From the NCBI GenBank assembly GCA_034433615.1, contig DAOUAJ010000097.1:1-13507 (forward strand): 13,507 bases of DNA. Reading direction: 5' to 3'. The notes beneath the pieces were generated by a model. The model had not been told where the DNA came from. It did no database searches and saw only the letters and a list, made by a program, of their open reading frames with translations. The position numbers and the translations under genes were made by a program. Shown in pieces: positions 7,225-13,507 of the stretch (positions within the stretch are counted from its first letter, which is position 1; the number at the start of each line of letters is the position of its first letter). This DNA comes from DAOUAJ01 sp034433615. GTDB taxonomy: Bacteria > Chloroflexota > Anaerolineae > DUEN01.

Positions 7225-7832
7225 TTCTCAGCCTGGATGATTGCCGCTATTTGCTGGACCGTCTCGTCCAGCCGGTCTCGCCGATTGATGACCACGTAAT
7301 CGAACTCGGGCAGGCGCAGCATCTCCCTACGAGCCGTCGCGATACGCATCTTCAAGGCCTCTGGAGACTCGGTTTTGCGTTGGCTCAGCCGGTCCATCAA
7401 ATCCTGTTCGGACTCGGCGATCAGGAAAATGGTGATCGCCTGGGGTACCAGACGGCGAATGGTAGCCGCGCCCTGGACGTCAACCCGCATCACCACGTCC
7501 TGACCACTGGCCAGCGCCTGGCGCACGTCTCGCTTGGGGATCCCTTTGTAGTCGCCGTAAACGATGGCGTATTCCAGTAGCTCGTCCCGATCAATCATGT
7601 CCGCGAACTCAGCCATAGACACAAAGTGATAATCCACGCCATCCACCTCACCAGGCCGGCGCGGCCGGGTGGTCGCTGTGACCACGAAGTGAAAAGGATA
7701 CCCTAGCTCCTTCATACGCGTCAGTGTTGCATCCTTCCCTACCCCTGACGGTCCTGACAGTACCACCAACAGTGGGCGAGGGGCCGCGAAGCGGGTATAC
7801 AATGTAGCTATATCGTCAGTGGGTGATGGCAT
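7191..7832 (-). CDS. gmk: Guanylate kinase
   Basis: Phosphorylates GMP (and dGMP) to GDP with ATP, in cytoplasmic purine nucleotide synthesis. The protein has 213 aa, close to the usual length of about 205. The P-loop is GPSGVGKDA (27-35). The GMP-binding region has TTRPRRPGEVDGVDYHF (about 56-72), ELLEYAIVYGDYKGIP and VDVQGAATIRRL, all in the family order. The P-loop departs from the canonical GKS/T: Asp34-Ala35 follow Lys33, so the magnesium-binding hydroxyl is absent. I recall similar GKD forms in other Chloroflexota enzymes. ATG 7832 has AAGGAG a few bases upstream. The start region faces fmdB, and the downstream rhomboid gene overlaps the 3' end. The usual partner rpoZ is not here. Confidence 0.95.
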   Translation of the reverse strand: MPSPTDDIATLYTRFAAPRPLLVVLSGPSGVGKDATLTRMKELGYPFHFVVTATTRPRRPGEVDGVDYHFVSMAEFADMIDRDELLEYAIVYGDYKGIPKRDVRQALASGQDVVMRVDVQGAATIRRLVPQAITIFLIAESEQDLMDRLSQRKTESPEALKMRIATARREMLRLPEFDYVVINRRDRLDETVQQIAAIIQAEKCRTDWEPVSL

Positions 7833-7858
7833 TCGTCTCCTTCGGCTCTTGTGCGTTC

Positions 7859-7887
7859 TTGCCGTGCCTGGCCCCTTTCAGTATAAT
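7859..7887 (+). promoter_or_regulatory. Sigma-70 promoter of the fmdB-like gene
   Basis: The -35 box is TTGCCG (7859-7864, 4/6), the spacer 17 bases, and the -10 box a perfect TATAAT (7882-7887). Transcription would start near 7894, giving a leader of about 26 bases with AGGAG at 7907-7911 before ATG 7920. Confidence 0.7.
7880..7885 (-). promoter_or_regulatory. Possible divergent -10 box for gmk
   Basis: Read on the - strand, 7885-7880 is TATACT (5/6 to TATAAT), overlapping the + strand -10 box almost completely. A start near 7873 would give gmk a 40-base leader. No convincing -35 box is seen 16-18 bases upstream, so this is tentative. Confidence 0.35.
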
Positions 7888-7919
7888 TTCTGCACATTCT
7901 ATACCCAGGAGATCCAGCC

Positions 7920-8345
7920 ATGCCGATTTATGAGTATCGTTGTCATAAATGTGGTCGCCGTGTGAGCCTGCTCTGGCGCACTTTCTCCGACGCCGAACGA
8001 GGCACCCCGATCTGCCCGCGCTGCGGCGGTCGGGAACTGACACGCCTGGTCTCCCGCGTGAGCACGGTGCGCTCTGAAGAAAGCCGCCTGGACGCCCTGG
8101 CTGATCCCAGTTCCTTTGGCGATCTGGATGAAAACGATCCCCGGTCCATCGGCCGCTGGATGCGCAAGATGAGCCAGGAGATGGGTGAAGACCTGGGCGA
8201 TGAATTCAAGGAAGTCGTCGAACGCTTAGAAGCTGGCGAAAGTCCGGAAGAGATTGAGAAGACGATGCCCGAGCTCATGGGCGGCGAGGGCGGCTTCGAC
8301 ACCGGCTCGGACTTCGGTGTTGGCACAGTGGACAGCGACATCTAG
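7920..8345 (+). CDS. FmdB-family zinc-ribbon protein
   Basis: Small cytoplasmic protein (141 aa) with an N-terminal FmdB/CxxC_CXXC_SSSS zinc ribbon. MPIYEYRC is the family start, and Cys8, Cys11, Cys32 and Cys35 form two CxxC knuckles that should bind one zinc. The rest (about 50-141) is hydrophilic and acidic with two helical stretches (RWMRKMSQEMGEDLGDEFKEVVERLEAG, then EEIEKTMPELMGG) and a Gly/Asp-rich tail. FmdB was named as a putative regulator of formamidase genes, but the family is very widespread and mostly of unknown role, so no regulatory target is claimed. It has its own promoter, divergent from gmk, and ends 15 bases from the convergent darA gene. Confidence 0.88.
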   Translation: MPIYEYRCHKCGRRVSLLWRTFSDAERGTPICPRCGGRELTRLVSRVSTVRSEESRLDALADPSSFGDLDENDPRSIGRWMRKMSQEMGEDLGDEFKEVVERLEAGESPEEIEKTMPELMGGEGGFDTGSDFGVGTVDSDI

Positions 8346-8360
8346 GCCGCGAAGTCTCGT

Positions 8361-8690
8361 CTAGAACTTCTGAAAACGTTCTACGTTCATGACGAAGACC
8401 GTAGCACCGCCTACCTGCACTTCCACGGGTGTGGGGATTTGCAACTCTCCTGGCTCCATCACTGGCGGCAAAGGCGTGACGTACTGGGTGCGCGTATGGC
8501 AACTCTCCCGGATAATGCTAAGGCACTCCTCCATTTTGTAGTCTTCGGTGCCGATAAAGATGGTCGCGTTGCCCTCCCGCAGGAATCCGCCGGTGGTGCT
8601 GATGACGGTGGCGCTGAATCCACGCCGCAGCAGGCGATCAAGCAGCCCGCGAGAATCGTCTGAATTGACGATAGCCATAATGAGTTTCAC
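8361..8690 (-). CDS. darA: Cyclic-di-AMP receptor, PII-like (DarA/PstA, formerly YaaQ/DUF970)
   Basis: PII-like signal protein (109 aa) that in Firmicutes binds c-di-AMP as a homotrimer in the cytoplasm. The match to the family is strong along the full length. MKLIMAIVNSDDS opens the first strand, TTGGFLREGN (32-41) is the conserved ligand-loop motif, and VEVQVGGATVFVMNVERFQKF (89-109) is the signature C-terminal strand pair. The start is GTG 8690, preceded by GGGGGAGG nine bases upstream. It is the last gene of the GNAT-Ycf45-tmk-darA operon, 23 bases after tmk. The tmk-darA order is also found in Firmicutes (tmk-yaaQ-holB region), but no holB follows here. What the receptor regulates is not known from the sequence. 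A diadenylate cyclase should be encoded elsewhere in the genome. Confidence 0.93.
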   Translation of the reverse strand: MKLIMAIVNSDDSRGLLDRLLRRGFSATVISTTGGFLREGNATIFIGTEDYKMEECLSIIRESCHTRTQYVTPLPPVMEPGELQIPTPVEVQVGGATVFVMNVERFQKF

Positions 8691-8713
8691 GATTGCAACC
8701 CTCCCCCGTTAAG

Positions 8714-9355
8714 TCAGGTGCTCAGGCCAGGCAGATGAAGACGTTCTACCACCCGTTCCTGAATCGCCTGTTGTAATAACTCGATCGGTTGCCGCGCATC
8801 CACCACCAGCCAACGCTGAGGCTCCGCAGCCGCCATCTCCAGGTAACCCTCGCGCACCCGTCTGTGAAACGCCAACTGTTCGGCGTCCAGCCGATTCCAT
8901 TCCATTGTTGCGGATCGCCGCTTCCGTGCCAGACCTTGCTCCACCGGCAGGTCCAGGTAAACTGTCAGATCCGGCTTCAGTTCCCCCGTAGCGAAGGCTG
9001 TGATGGCTCGCAGCATGGTCAAGTCAAGCCCCCGCCCGTACCCCTGGTAAGCCAGCGTTGAATCGGCGTAACGATCGCACAGGACAACCCCGCCCCGCTC
9101 CAGGTGTGGCCGGATCACCTGCCGCACGATCTGGGAGCGTGCCGCCGAAAACAAAAGCGCCTCTGCCTCTGCGCACATCTCCGCGTGGGCCAGATCTAAC
9201 AGGATAGCCCGAATGCGGTCACCGATGAGGGTGCCTCCCGGCTCGCGGGTGATCAGCACATCGTGACCAAGGCCACGCAGCCATTCACCCAGCAACCCGA
9301 TCTGCGTCGTCTTGCCGCTGCCCTCCGGCCCCTCGAACGTGACAAACAGACTCAC
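8714..9355 (-). CDS. tmk: Thymidylate kinase (dTMP kinase)
   Basis: Phosphorylates dTMP to dTDP with ATP for DNA synthesis; cytoplasmic. The protein has 213 aa, normal for the family. The P-loop GPEGSGKTT (9-17) follows the FVTFE strand. TREPGGTLIG (36-45) contacts substrate, DRYADSTLAYQGYGRGLD (94-111) contains the DRY motif and thymine-binding region, and LARKRRSATMEWNRLD (142-157) is the LID. The start is GTG 9355 with GGGAG six bases upstream, only two bases after the stop of the AAA/R3H gene, which shows tight coupling. All catalytic landmarks are present. Confidence 0.95.
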   Translation of the reverse strand: MSLFVTFEGPEGSGKTTQIGLLGEWLRGLGHDVLITREPGGTLIGDRIRAILLDLAHAEMCAEAEALLFSAARSQIVRQVIRPHLERGGVVLCDRYADSTLAYQGYGRGLDLTMLRAITAFATGELKPDLTVYLDLPVEQGLARKRRSATMEWNRLDAEQLAFHRRVREGYLEMAAAEPQRWLVVDARQPIELLQQAIQERVVERLHLPGLST

Positions 9356-9357
9356 AG

Positions 9358-10911
9358 CTACTCCCGATAGATGCGGACACGACGATGGGGCTCGCGCCCG
9401 TAGCTGTGCGAGATCAAGTTAGCCGCTCGCGCCAGTTGATGCTGCTGGCGCCGGACCTCCGGCGATTGCGGGCTGAGATCCACAACCGGCGTACCGTTGA
9501 GAACTCTACGGATAGCCTCCTGCGCTTCAGCAATAGCCTGTGACATCGTGTCCACCGGCTCAGCAGGGAGCTGGAAAATGTCCGCCAGGCACGACTCCAT
9601 CTGGGTGACCGTGTTGGAGCGTAACACGTATACCGGGATGCTCCGCCGCTCCGCTTCAGAGATAGGCTGCGGTTGCTTGCGATAGTAATTCTTGAGCGTG
9701 ATCACCACGTCGGAGCTATGCAGGTCGTCCGTGACCACGATCGGGACGCGCAAGTTCGCGGCCGCCTGTCGCAAGCGATTCTGGCCGATCCCATACGGGT
9801 AGACGCGCATGGTTCGCATCGGCGCTACCAGGCTGGCCTCCGGCGATTTGACCGGCCCTGTTGGTGCCATCTCAAACAGTTGGCGGTTGGCAGGTGCGAA
9901 CGCAGGGGCTTTCTCGACCCGAACATTGCCCTCGGCATCCCGGTAACGAATCTCAGGGTGAAGTTCGCGCCCACGCAGCAGCGCATCTACGGCCACTGCC
10001 ACATCGTGGTGTACCGCCAGGCGCTGCCGATCCTGGATCTCGATCAACACGTCAAAGGTAGGGGGTGCTCGCCGCTCAAGAACGGATTTCTGAGTGCCGC
10101 GCCGTCGCGCCTCCTCGTCGCTCAGCGTCACACTCTCAATCCCACCTACGAGGTCGGATAGCGTGGGGTTCATGAGGAGGTTCTCGAGCGTCTGGCCGTG
10201 CGCTGTGCCGATCAGTTGCACACCTCGTTCAGCAATCGTGCGCGCGGCGGCAGCCTCCAGCTCGCGTCCGATCTCGTCAATGATGATGACCTCGGGCATA
10301 TGGTTTTCTACCGCTTCGATCATCACCTCGTGTTGCAGGGAAGGCATGGCCACCTGCATGCGGCGGGCCCGGCCGATGGCTGGATGCGGGATGTCCCCGT
10401 CGCCACCGATCTCATTAGAAGTGTCAACGATCACGACGCGCTTTTTCTCAGCCAGCACGCGTGCAGCCTCACGCAGCAAGGTAGTCTTGCCTACCCCCGG
10501 CCGGCCCAGAAGCAAGATGCTGCTGCCCGACTCAATGATGTCTTCGATGATGTCAATCGTGCCGTACACTGCCCGACCTACCCGGCAGGTCAGCCCCACG
10601 ATGCGATTTTTGCGGTTACGAATGGCCGAGATGCGGTGGAGGGTGCGCTCGATGCCGGCACGGTTATCGTCTGTAAACTCTCCGATCCGATCAATAACGT
10701 ACTGCAGATCCTTCTCGGTGACCTCTTGGTCACTCAGCGTAATCTCCCGGTCCGTGAAGCGGGCCTCCGGGAGGCGGCCCAGGTCTATAACGACCTCGAT
10801 CAGCTCATCACCCCGATTGGCCTGGCGTAAGGCTGATTCGATATGGGGTGGCAATACGGCCATCAGGGCGTCCAGATCATCGGTGATTTTCTGTTGTCTC
10901 ACTACTTTCAT
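9358..10911 (-). CDS. Ycf45-like AAA ATPase with C-terminal R3H nucleic-acid-binding domain
   Basis: Homologue of the Ycf45 proteins of cyanobacteria and plastids, whose ATPase domain resembles SpoIIIAA and type IV secretion ATPases (517 aa from ATG 10911). The N-terminal region (1-115) is alpha/beta; Walker A GRPGVGKTT is at 136-144, Walker B VIIIDEIG at 208-215, and GTAHG (235-239) is the sensor-like motif. A linker and a second conserved domain (about 365-450, starting MRVYPYGIGQNRL) follow. The R3H domain at 484-517 has Arg487-X3-His491, which binds single-stranded nucleic acid in other proteins. I prefer ATG 10911, since MKVVRQQKITDDLDALMAVLPP resembles the family start. TTG 10974, overlapping the GNAT stop by four bases, would add 21 residues of low-complexity lead; neither start has a good ribosome site. 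Cellular function is unknown. Confidence 0.88.
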   Translation of the reverse strand: MKVVRQQKITDDLDALMAVLPPHIESALRQANRGDELIEVVIDLGRLPEARFTDREITLSDQEVTEKDLQYVIDRIGEFTDDNRAGIERTLHRISAIRNRKNRIVGLTCRVGRAVYGTIDIIEDIIESGSSILLLGRPGVGKTTLLREAARVLAEKKRVVIVDTSNEIGGDGDIPHPAIGRARRMQVAMPSLQHEVMIEAVENHMPEVIIIDEIGRELEAAAARTIAERGVQLIGTAHGQTLENLLMNPTLSDLVGGIESVTLSDEEARRRGTQKSVLERRAPPTFDVLIEIQDRQRLAVHHDVAVAVDALLRGRELHPEIRYRDAEGNVRVEKAPAFAPANRQLFEMAPTGPVKSPEASLVAPMRTMRVYPYGIGQNRLRQAAANLRVPIVVTDDLHSSDVVITLKNYYRKQPQPISEAERRSIPVYVLRSNTVTQMESCLADIFQLPAEPVDTMSQAIAEAQEAIRRVLNGTPVVDLSPQSPEVRRQQHQLARAANLISHSYGREPHRRVRIYRE

Positions 10912-10970
10912 ACCTCGAACATCATCTGGCACCGGATGGCCAGACGATTCTGTCCCCCTGCCGGGGAAAT

Positions 10971-12041
10971 TCAATGCAGTTCAGCCATGACCACGCTGGC
11001 AGGCTGCTCATCGGTACAGGTCGGCACCGGTTGTTCGATTTGCGCACCATCCGCGCGGGCCTCCAATCCTGATACGGTTGTAATCACCTCGGTACGGGGA
11101 TCCAGCACCGGGGTAGCGCTGGTCACCAGCACTCGCTCGGTACGCATGATATACTTCACCAGCCGGACTCTTCGTCCCACGTGCTCAAATCCGAGCTCTT
11201 CCAGGAGTGGCTGCAGGCCGCCCTGGTAGTCACGTACGGTGCAGTACACCGGCTGCAACGATCTGCGGCTCGCGACCGCGATGCCCCAGTTCAGCAAACG
11301 CGCCATGTAGGCGCTATTCATAGTATCGCCCCACAGGCGCAGCAGATGCCCGTCCCGGCCGCTCAGGACCTGTACGACCCCGCTAATTTCGCCCCCTTTG
11401 ACCAGCGCGTAACTCTGCACACTGGCCCACTCGACATCCGTCAGGAAGGGAGGCTTATTCTCCCCGCCCATAGCCCCCTCCGCCAGTTGGACCAGTTGGG
11501 GCGTGTACTGGGTGTAGAATCGTTTTAACTGCCAGTGGTCTGCCTTACGCAGCATCTGAATGTCGTCCGCCGGCGGTTCGTTATGAGCTGCCAGCGGTAT
11601 CAACCGGAAAAGTTCCTCCCGAGCATACAGGCTGAATCCTGCATTACGAAACAGCCCCAGTCCCTCTGCGTCATCTGGCAACGAGGCGTATAACCGCTGC
11701 ACACCGTTGTCGGCGGCCTTCTGGCAACAGTAATGTAACAGACGCCGCCATGTCTCTGACGCACCCTCTATCCCCAGATCGGGCGAGAGAAAGACCAAAT
11801 CCGCCTCGGAGCGATCCGGCCGTTTCTGGATCTGGATAAAACCGCTGAGCTGCTCATTATGGACGCGGGCGCGCAGCACGTAGGTGGCTATCCCATTCAC
11901 GGGCCAGAGAAGCGGGGCCATCAGCGCAGTCCACAGGGGGGACCGCGCGCGAACCAATGCCTGGTCCATGTCAAGCTGGACCCCCTGGCTTTGCAGGCTA
12001 CGCACCAACAGGCTATCGCTCAAACCAAAGGGCCGGATCAC
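10971..12041 (-). CDS. Tandem GNAT-like acetyltransferase-fold protein of unknown function
   Basis: 356 aa from GTG 12041. Two GNAT-like halves can be read. The first is about 52-146: LSGFIQIQKR, then DLVFLSPDLG, helix TWRRLLHYCCQKAADNGV, strand RLYASLP, and LFRNAGFSLY as the terminal motif. The second is about 161-298: YALVKGGEISGVVQVL, LLRLWGD, helix MARLLNWGIAVASRR, PVYCTVRD, LLEELGFEHVGRRVRL. The acetyl-CoA pyrophosphate loop (usually Q/RxxGxG/A) is degenerate or absent in both, so activity is doubtful. The C-terminal 55 residues look disordered. The start follows AAGGGAG with seven-base spacing; a TTG at 12068 lies at the transcription start and is rejected. It is the first gene of the operon with the Ycf45-like gene. 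Similar genes next to Ycf45 are, to my recollection, usual in Chloroflexota. Confidence 0.8.
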   Translation of the reverse strand: MIRPFGLSDSLLVRSLQSQGVQLDMDQALVRARSPLWTALMAPLLWPVNGIATYVLRARVHNEQLSGFIQIQKRPDRSEADLVFLSPDLGIEGASETWRRLLHYCCQKAADNGVQRLYASLPDDAEGLGLFRNAGFSLYAREELFRLIPLAAHNEPPADDIQMLRKADHWQLKRFYTQYTPQLVQLAEGAMGGENKPPFLTDVEWASVQSYALVKGGEISGVVQVLSGRDGHLLRLWGDTMNSAYMARLLNWGIAVASRRSLQPVYCTVRDYQGGLQPLLEELGFEHVGRRVRLVKYIMRTERVLVTSATPVLDPRTEVITTVSGLEARADGAQIEQPVPTCTDEQPASVVMAELH

Positions 12042-12048
12042 ACCATAA

Positions 12049-12055
12049 CTCCCTT
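12049..12055 (-). promoter_or_regulatory. Shine-Dalgarno site deciding the start at 12041
   Basis: On the - strand AAGGGAG occupies 12055-12049 and lies seven bases before GTG 12041. This is the only good site near the 5' end of the GNAT-like gene. Confidence 0.75.
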
Positions 12056-12073
12056 CCCGTAATCTCAACTAAT

Positions 12074-12103
12074 ATTGTAACATGTAACGGGAACGCTTGG
12101 CAA
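12074..12103 (-). promoter_or_regulatory. Sigma-70 promoter of the GNAT-ycf45-tmk-darA operon
   Basis: Read on the - strand: -35 TTGCCA (12103-12098, 5/6), an 18-base spacer, then -10 TACAAT (12079-12074, 5/6) preceded by TGT, an extended -10 feature. Transcription would start near 12067, giving a leader of about 26 bases to GTG 12041. It sits in the 80-base gap after truD, so the operon can be expressed apart from trmD-truD. Confidence 0.7.
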
Positions 12104-12121
12104 GTGTATCGGGTTTCGGCT

Positions 12122-13228
12122 CTATTCCTCTTGTCCCTCTGCCGATTCCTCTGGTAGGATCGCTTCTGTCTTCATAAACTCCCGTAGCACCACAGTTGCA
12201 TAGGCACCCTTGGGCAGCGTAAACGTGAACAGCAGTCCGCTGGGGTGCGACTCGATGCTGAGATCGTTCAGGAACAACCGGGCCAGACGACGGCTGCCGT
12301 CTAATTTCGCCTGGCGCAACATTTCAGACGTGATTCCTGCCGCCTCCAGCACCCTGTGCTCCAGCTCGCCAGGCTCACCCCCTGCCCAACGCATGTGGGC
12401 GCCGTAGATCGGCCCGGTGTAGCTGATCTCCCTTCGCTCGAAACGCGGGCGTTCGACCGTGGCATCCACAACCTCAAACACCCCTCCGGTGTCCATCTTC
12501 TTGGCGATGTCGCCTGTCAGAAGGCGTTCAAACCACCCCAACCGGATCCGTTCGGCCAGCCAGATGTTAAATAAGGCTGCCTGATAAGCGGAAAGCAAGA
12601 ATCGCCTCAACCAATGCTCGCGCGGGCCTCGTCCCAGGAGCGCTTCCCGCCCCTGCCGCGCGTTGTCACGGTTCATGCCGAAGCGCTGCACGCCGTAGTA
12701 GTTGGGTAAGCCGTGGGTTTGCAACGCCTGGAGGATCGCCTCGGCTCGCGCGGCCGCTCCTGGCTCCGGGTGCAGCACGACGATGTGGAAGCGATTGCCC
12801 AGCAGATGCCCGGCCTTCAACTTGTTACGGTGCCGACGCGCCCACACCACCTCGACCGGTAAGGACTCCCGGATGCGGTGGACGACCATTGCCTCGTCTA
12901 CGTCTCGCAGCAGGAGAGAGAAAGTTTGCGTGACGCGGGCATGCTTGTCCTTCAACCCGGCGCAGCCGATGTCAACCTCACGCAAGCTGAAAAGGTGAGC
13001 CAGCTGTTGCTGCAGAGCGCGGGTGGTCCAGCCCTCACGGGTCAGGCGTACGTAGATGTGCTCACCGTCTCCGACCGGCTCGTACAGCGGGATTTCCTCG
13101 ACCACGAAATGAGCCGGCTCAGCTTTGATCTCACCGCCAATGCCGGGCAAGCCAGTGGTGATGAGCGGCAACGATGAAATCTGGGACAGCTCTGTGGTCA
13201 ACGGTGCGTCCATAAAGTCTGAGATCAT
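12122..13228 (-). CDS. truD: tRNA pseudouridine(13) synthase TruD
   Basis: Converts uridine 13 in the D-arm of certain tRNAs to pseudouridine. The protein has 368 aa, slightly longer than the E. coli enzyme (349). The catalytic Asp94 lies in AGLKDKHARVTQ (90-101), the GxKDxxAxTxQ motif of this family. NYYGVQRFG (176-184) is the second hallmark, and the inserted TRUD domain covers about 190-310. IKAEPAHFVVEEIP (34-47) is the usual N-terminal strand. ATG 13228 overlaps the trmD stop in ATGA and has GAAGG about six bases upstream; Met6 is a less likely alternative. TruD is common in gamma-proteobacteria and archaea and patchy elsewhere, so its pairing with trmD is notable. The acidic tail (EESAEGQEE) is probably disordered. 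Confidence 0.94.
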   Translation of the reverse strand: MISDFMDAPLTTELSQISSLPLITTGLPGIGGEIKAEPAHFVVEEIPLYEPVGDGEHIYVRLTREGWTTRALQQQLAHLFSLREVDIGCAGLKDKHARVTQTFSLLLRDVDEAMVVHRIRESLPVEVVWARRHRNKLKAGHLLGNRFHIVVLHPEPGAAARAEAILQALQTHGLPNYYGVQRFGMNRDNARQGREALLGRGPREHWLRRFLLSAYQAALFNIWLAERIRLGWFERLLTGDIAKKMDTGGVFEVVDATVERPRFERREISYTGPIYGAHMRWAGGEPGELEHRVLEAAGITSEMLRQAKLDGSRRLARLFLNDLSIESHPSGLLFTFTLPKGAYATVVLREFMKTEAILPEESAEGQEE

Positions 13229-13507
13229 CTCTCGCCTTCTGTTTCTTCCTCTGGCGCGAAGGGACCGTGATACCCCAGCGAGACCAGGAAACGGCGATCA
13301 TCATCCGTCAGCCGGGCGCGGGCCAGCAGGTCAGGGCGGCGCTCCAGCGTGCGTCGCAACGCCTGCTGGCGGCGCCAGCGTGCCACCTCCCCGTGATGCC
13401 CGGAGACCAGAATATCCGGCACCCGCCAGCCGCGAAACTCGGCCGGCCGGGTGTATTGCGGCCCCTCCAGCAAACCGGTCGCGTGGGAATCCTGCAATGG
13501 GGCCAAA
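13225..13507 (-). CDS. trmD: tRNA (guanine-N1)-methyltransferase TrmD, C-terminal part
   Basis: The last 93 codons of TrmD, the SPOUT-class enzyme that methylates G37 of tRNAs using S-adenosylmethionine; the rest lies beyond the right edge. The visible part contains QDSHATGLLEGPQYTRP, which holds the linker aspartate (D169 in E. coli numbering) that acts as the general base. VPDILVSGHHGEVARWRRQQALRRTLERRPDLL follows, the highly conserved tRNA-binding C-terminal domain. The frame is open through base 13507; the TTG at 13506 encodes an internal Leu, not a start. The stop codon overlaps the truD start (ATGA). Trm domain catalytic residues upstream, such as the Arg before the linker, cannot be checked here. 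Confidence 0.95.
   Translation of the reverse strand, partial: LAPLQDSHATGLLEGPQYTRPAEFRGWRVPDILVSGHHGEVARWRRQQALRRTLERRPDLLARARLTDDDRRFLVSLGYHGPFAPEEETEGER

Noticed and set aside
10094..10990. 298-codon + strand frame opposite the Ycf45-like gene
   Set aside because: The product is a Ser/Arg/Met-rich low-complexity chain with no domain, typical of the antisense of a GC-rich gene; the - strand protein has clear motifs.
12042..12068. TTG 12068 as the GNAT-like start
   Set aside because: It coincides with the predicted transcription start; GTG 12041 has AAGGGAG at ideal spacing.
12069..12121. Terminator for trmD-truD in the gap before the GNAT-like gene
   Set aside because: No stable hairpin with a T-tract on the - strand is visible, only the promoter, so readthrough is possible.

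Overview
The window (13,507 bases, fairly GC-rich) looks like part of a bacterial chromosome. A free-living, possibly thermophilic member of the Chloroflexota (Anaerolineae-like) fits best. Grounds for this are a Ycf45-type AAA/R3H protein beside tmk and a DarA-type c-di-AMP receptor, a GKD-type guanylate kinase P-loop, a rhomboid-TPR fusion, and the style of the intergenic repeats. No rRNA or other firm taxon marker is present, so the assignment is inference. I see no phage, transposase, CRISPR, tRNA or rRNA genes.

Left block (1-2792, + strand): the end of an operon for a peptide/nickel-type (Dpp/Opp) ABC importer. It has a permease cut by the window edge and two overlapping ATPases, both with a C-terminal four-cysteine motif. 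The 2793-3280 gap is rich in structure: a 95-base imperfect palindrome, a strong rho-independent terminator with a 19-bp stem, a degenerate octamer repeat array that reverses orientation, and then a clear sigma-70 promoter.

Centre (3281-5993, + strand): a three-gene ABC-2 exporter cassette of two PF06182-like permeases and one ATPase. A second short-repeat array, of heptamers followed by reversed heptamers, lies just before the ATPase. That array and a Shine-Dalgarno site show that the ATPase starts at GTG 4974.

Right block (mostly - strand): gmk overlaps a rhomboid protease with TPR repeats (7832 to 6007). A short fmdB-type zinc-ribbon gene runs divergently from gmk, and its promoter has overlapping -10 elements on both strands. 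Next comes a four-gene operon read leftwards from a good promoter at 12074-12103: tandem GNAT-like protein, Ycf45-like AAA/R3H protein, thymidylate kinase, and the c-di-AMP-binding PII-like protein DarA/PstA. At the right edge trmD (3' end only) overlaps truD by ATGA, giving a tRNA-modification pair.

The least explained parts are the GNAT-Ycf45-tmk-darA operon, the rhomboid-TPR protein, and the two repeat arrays that flank the exporter permease genes. Start sites were revised for five genes, and the reasons are given in the entries.
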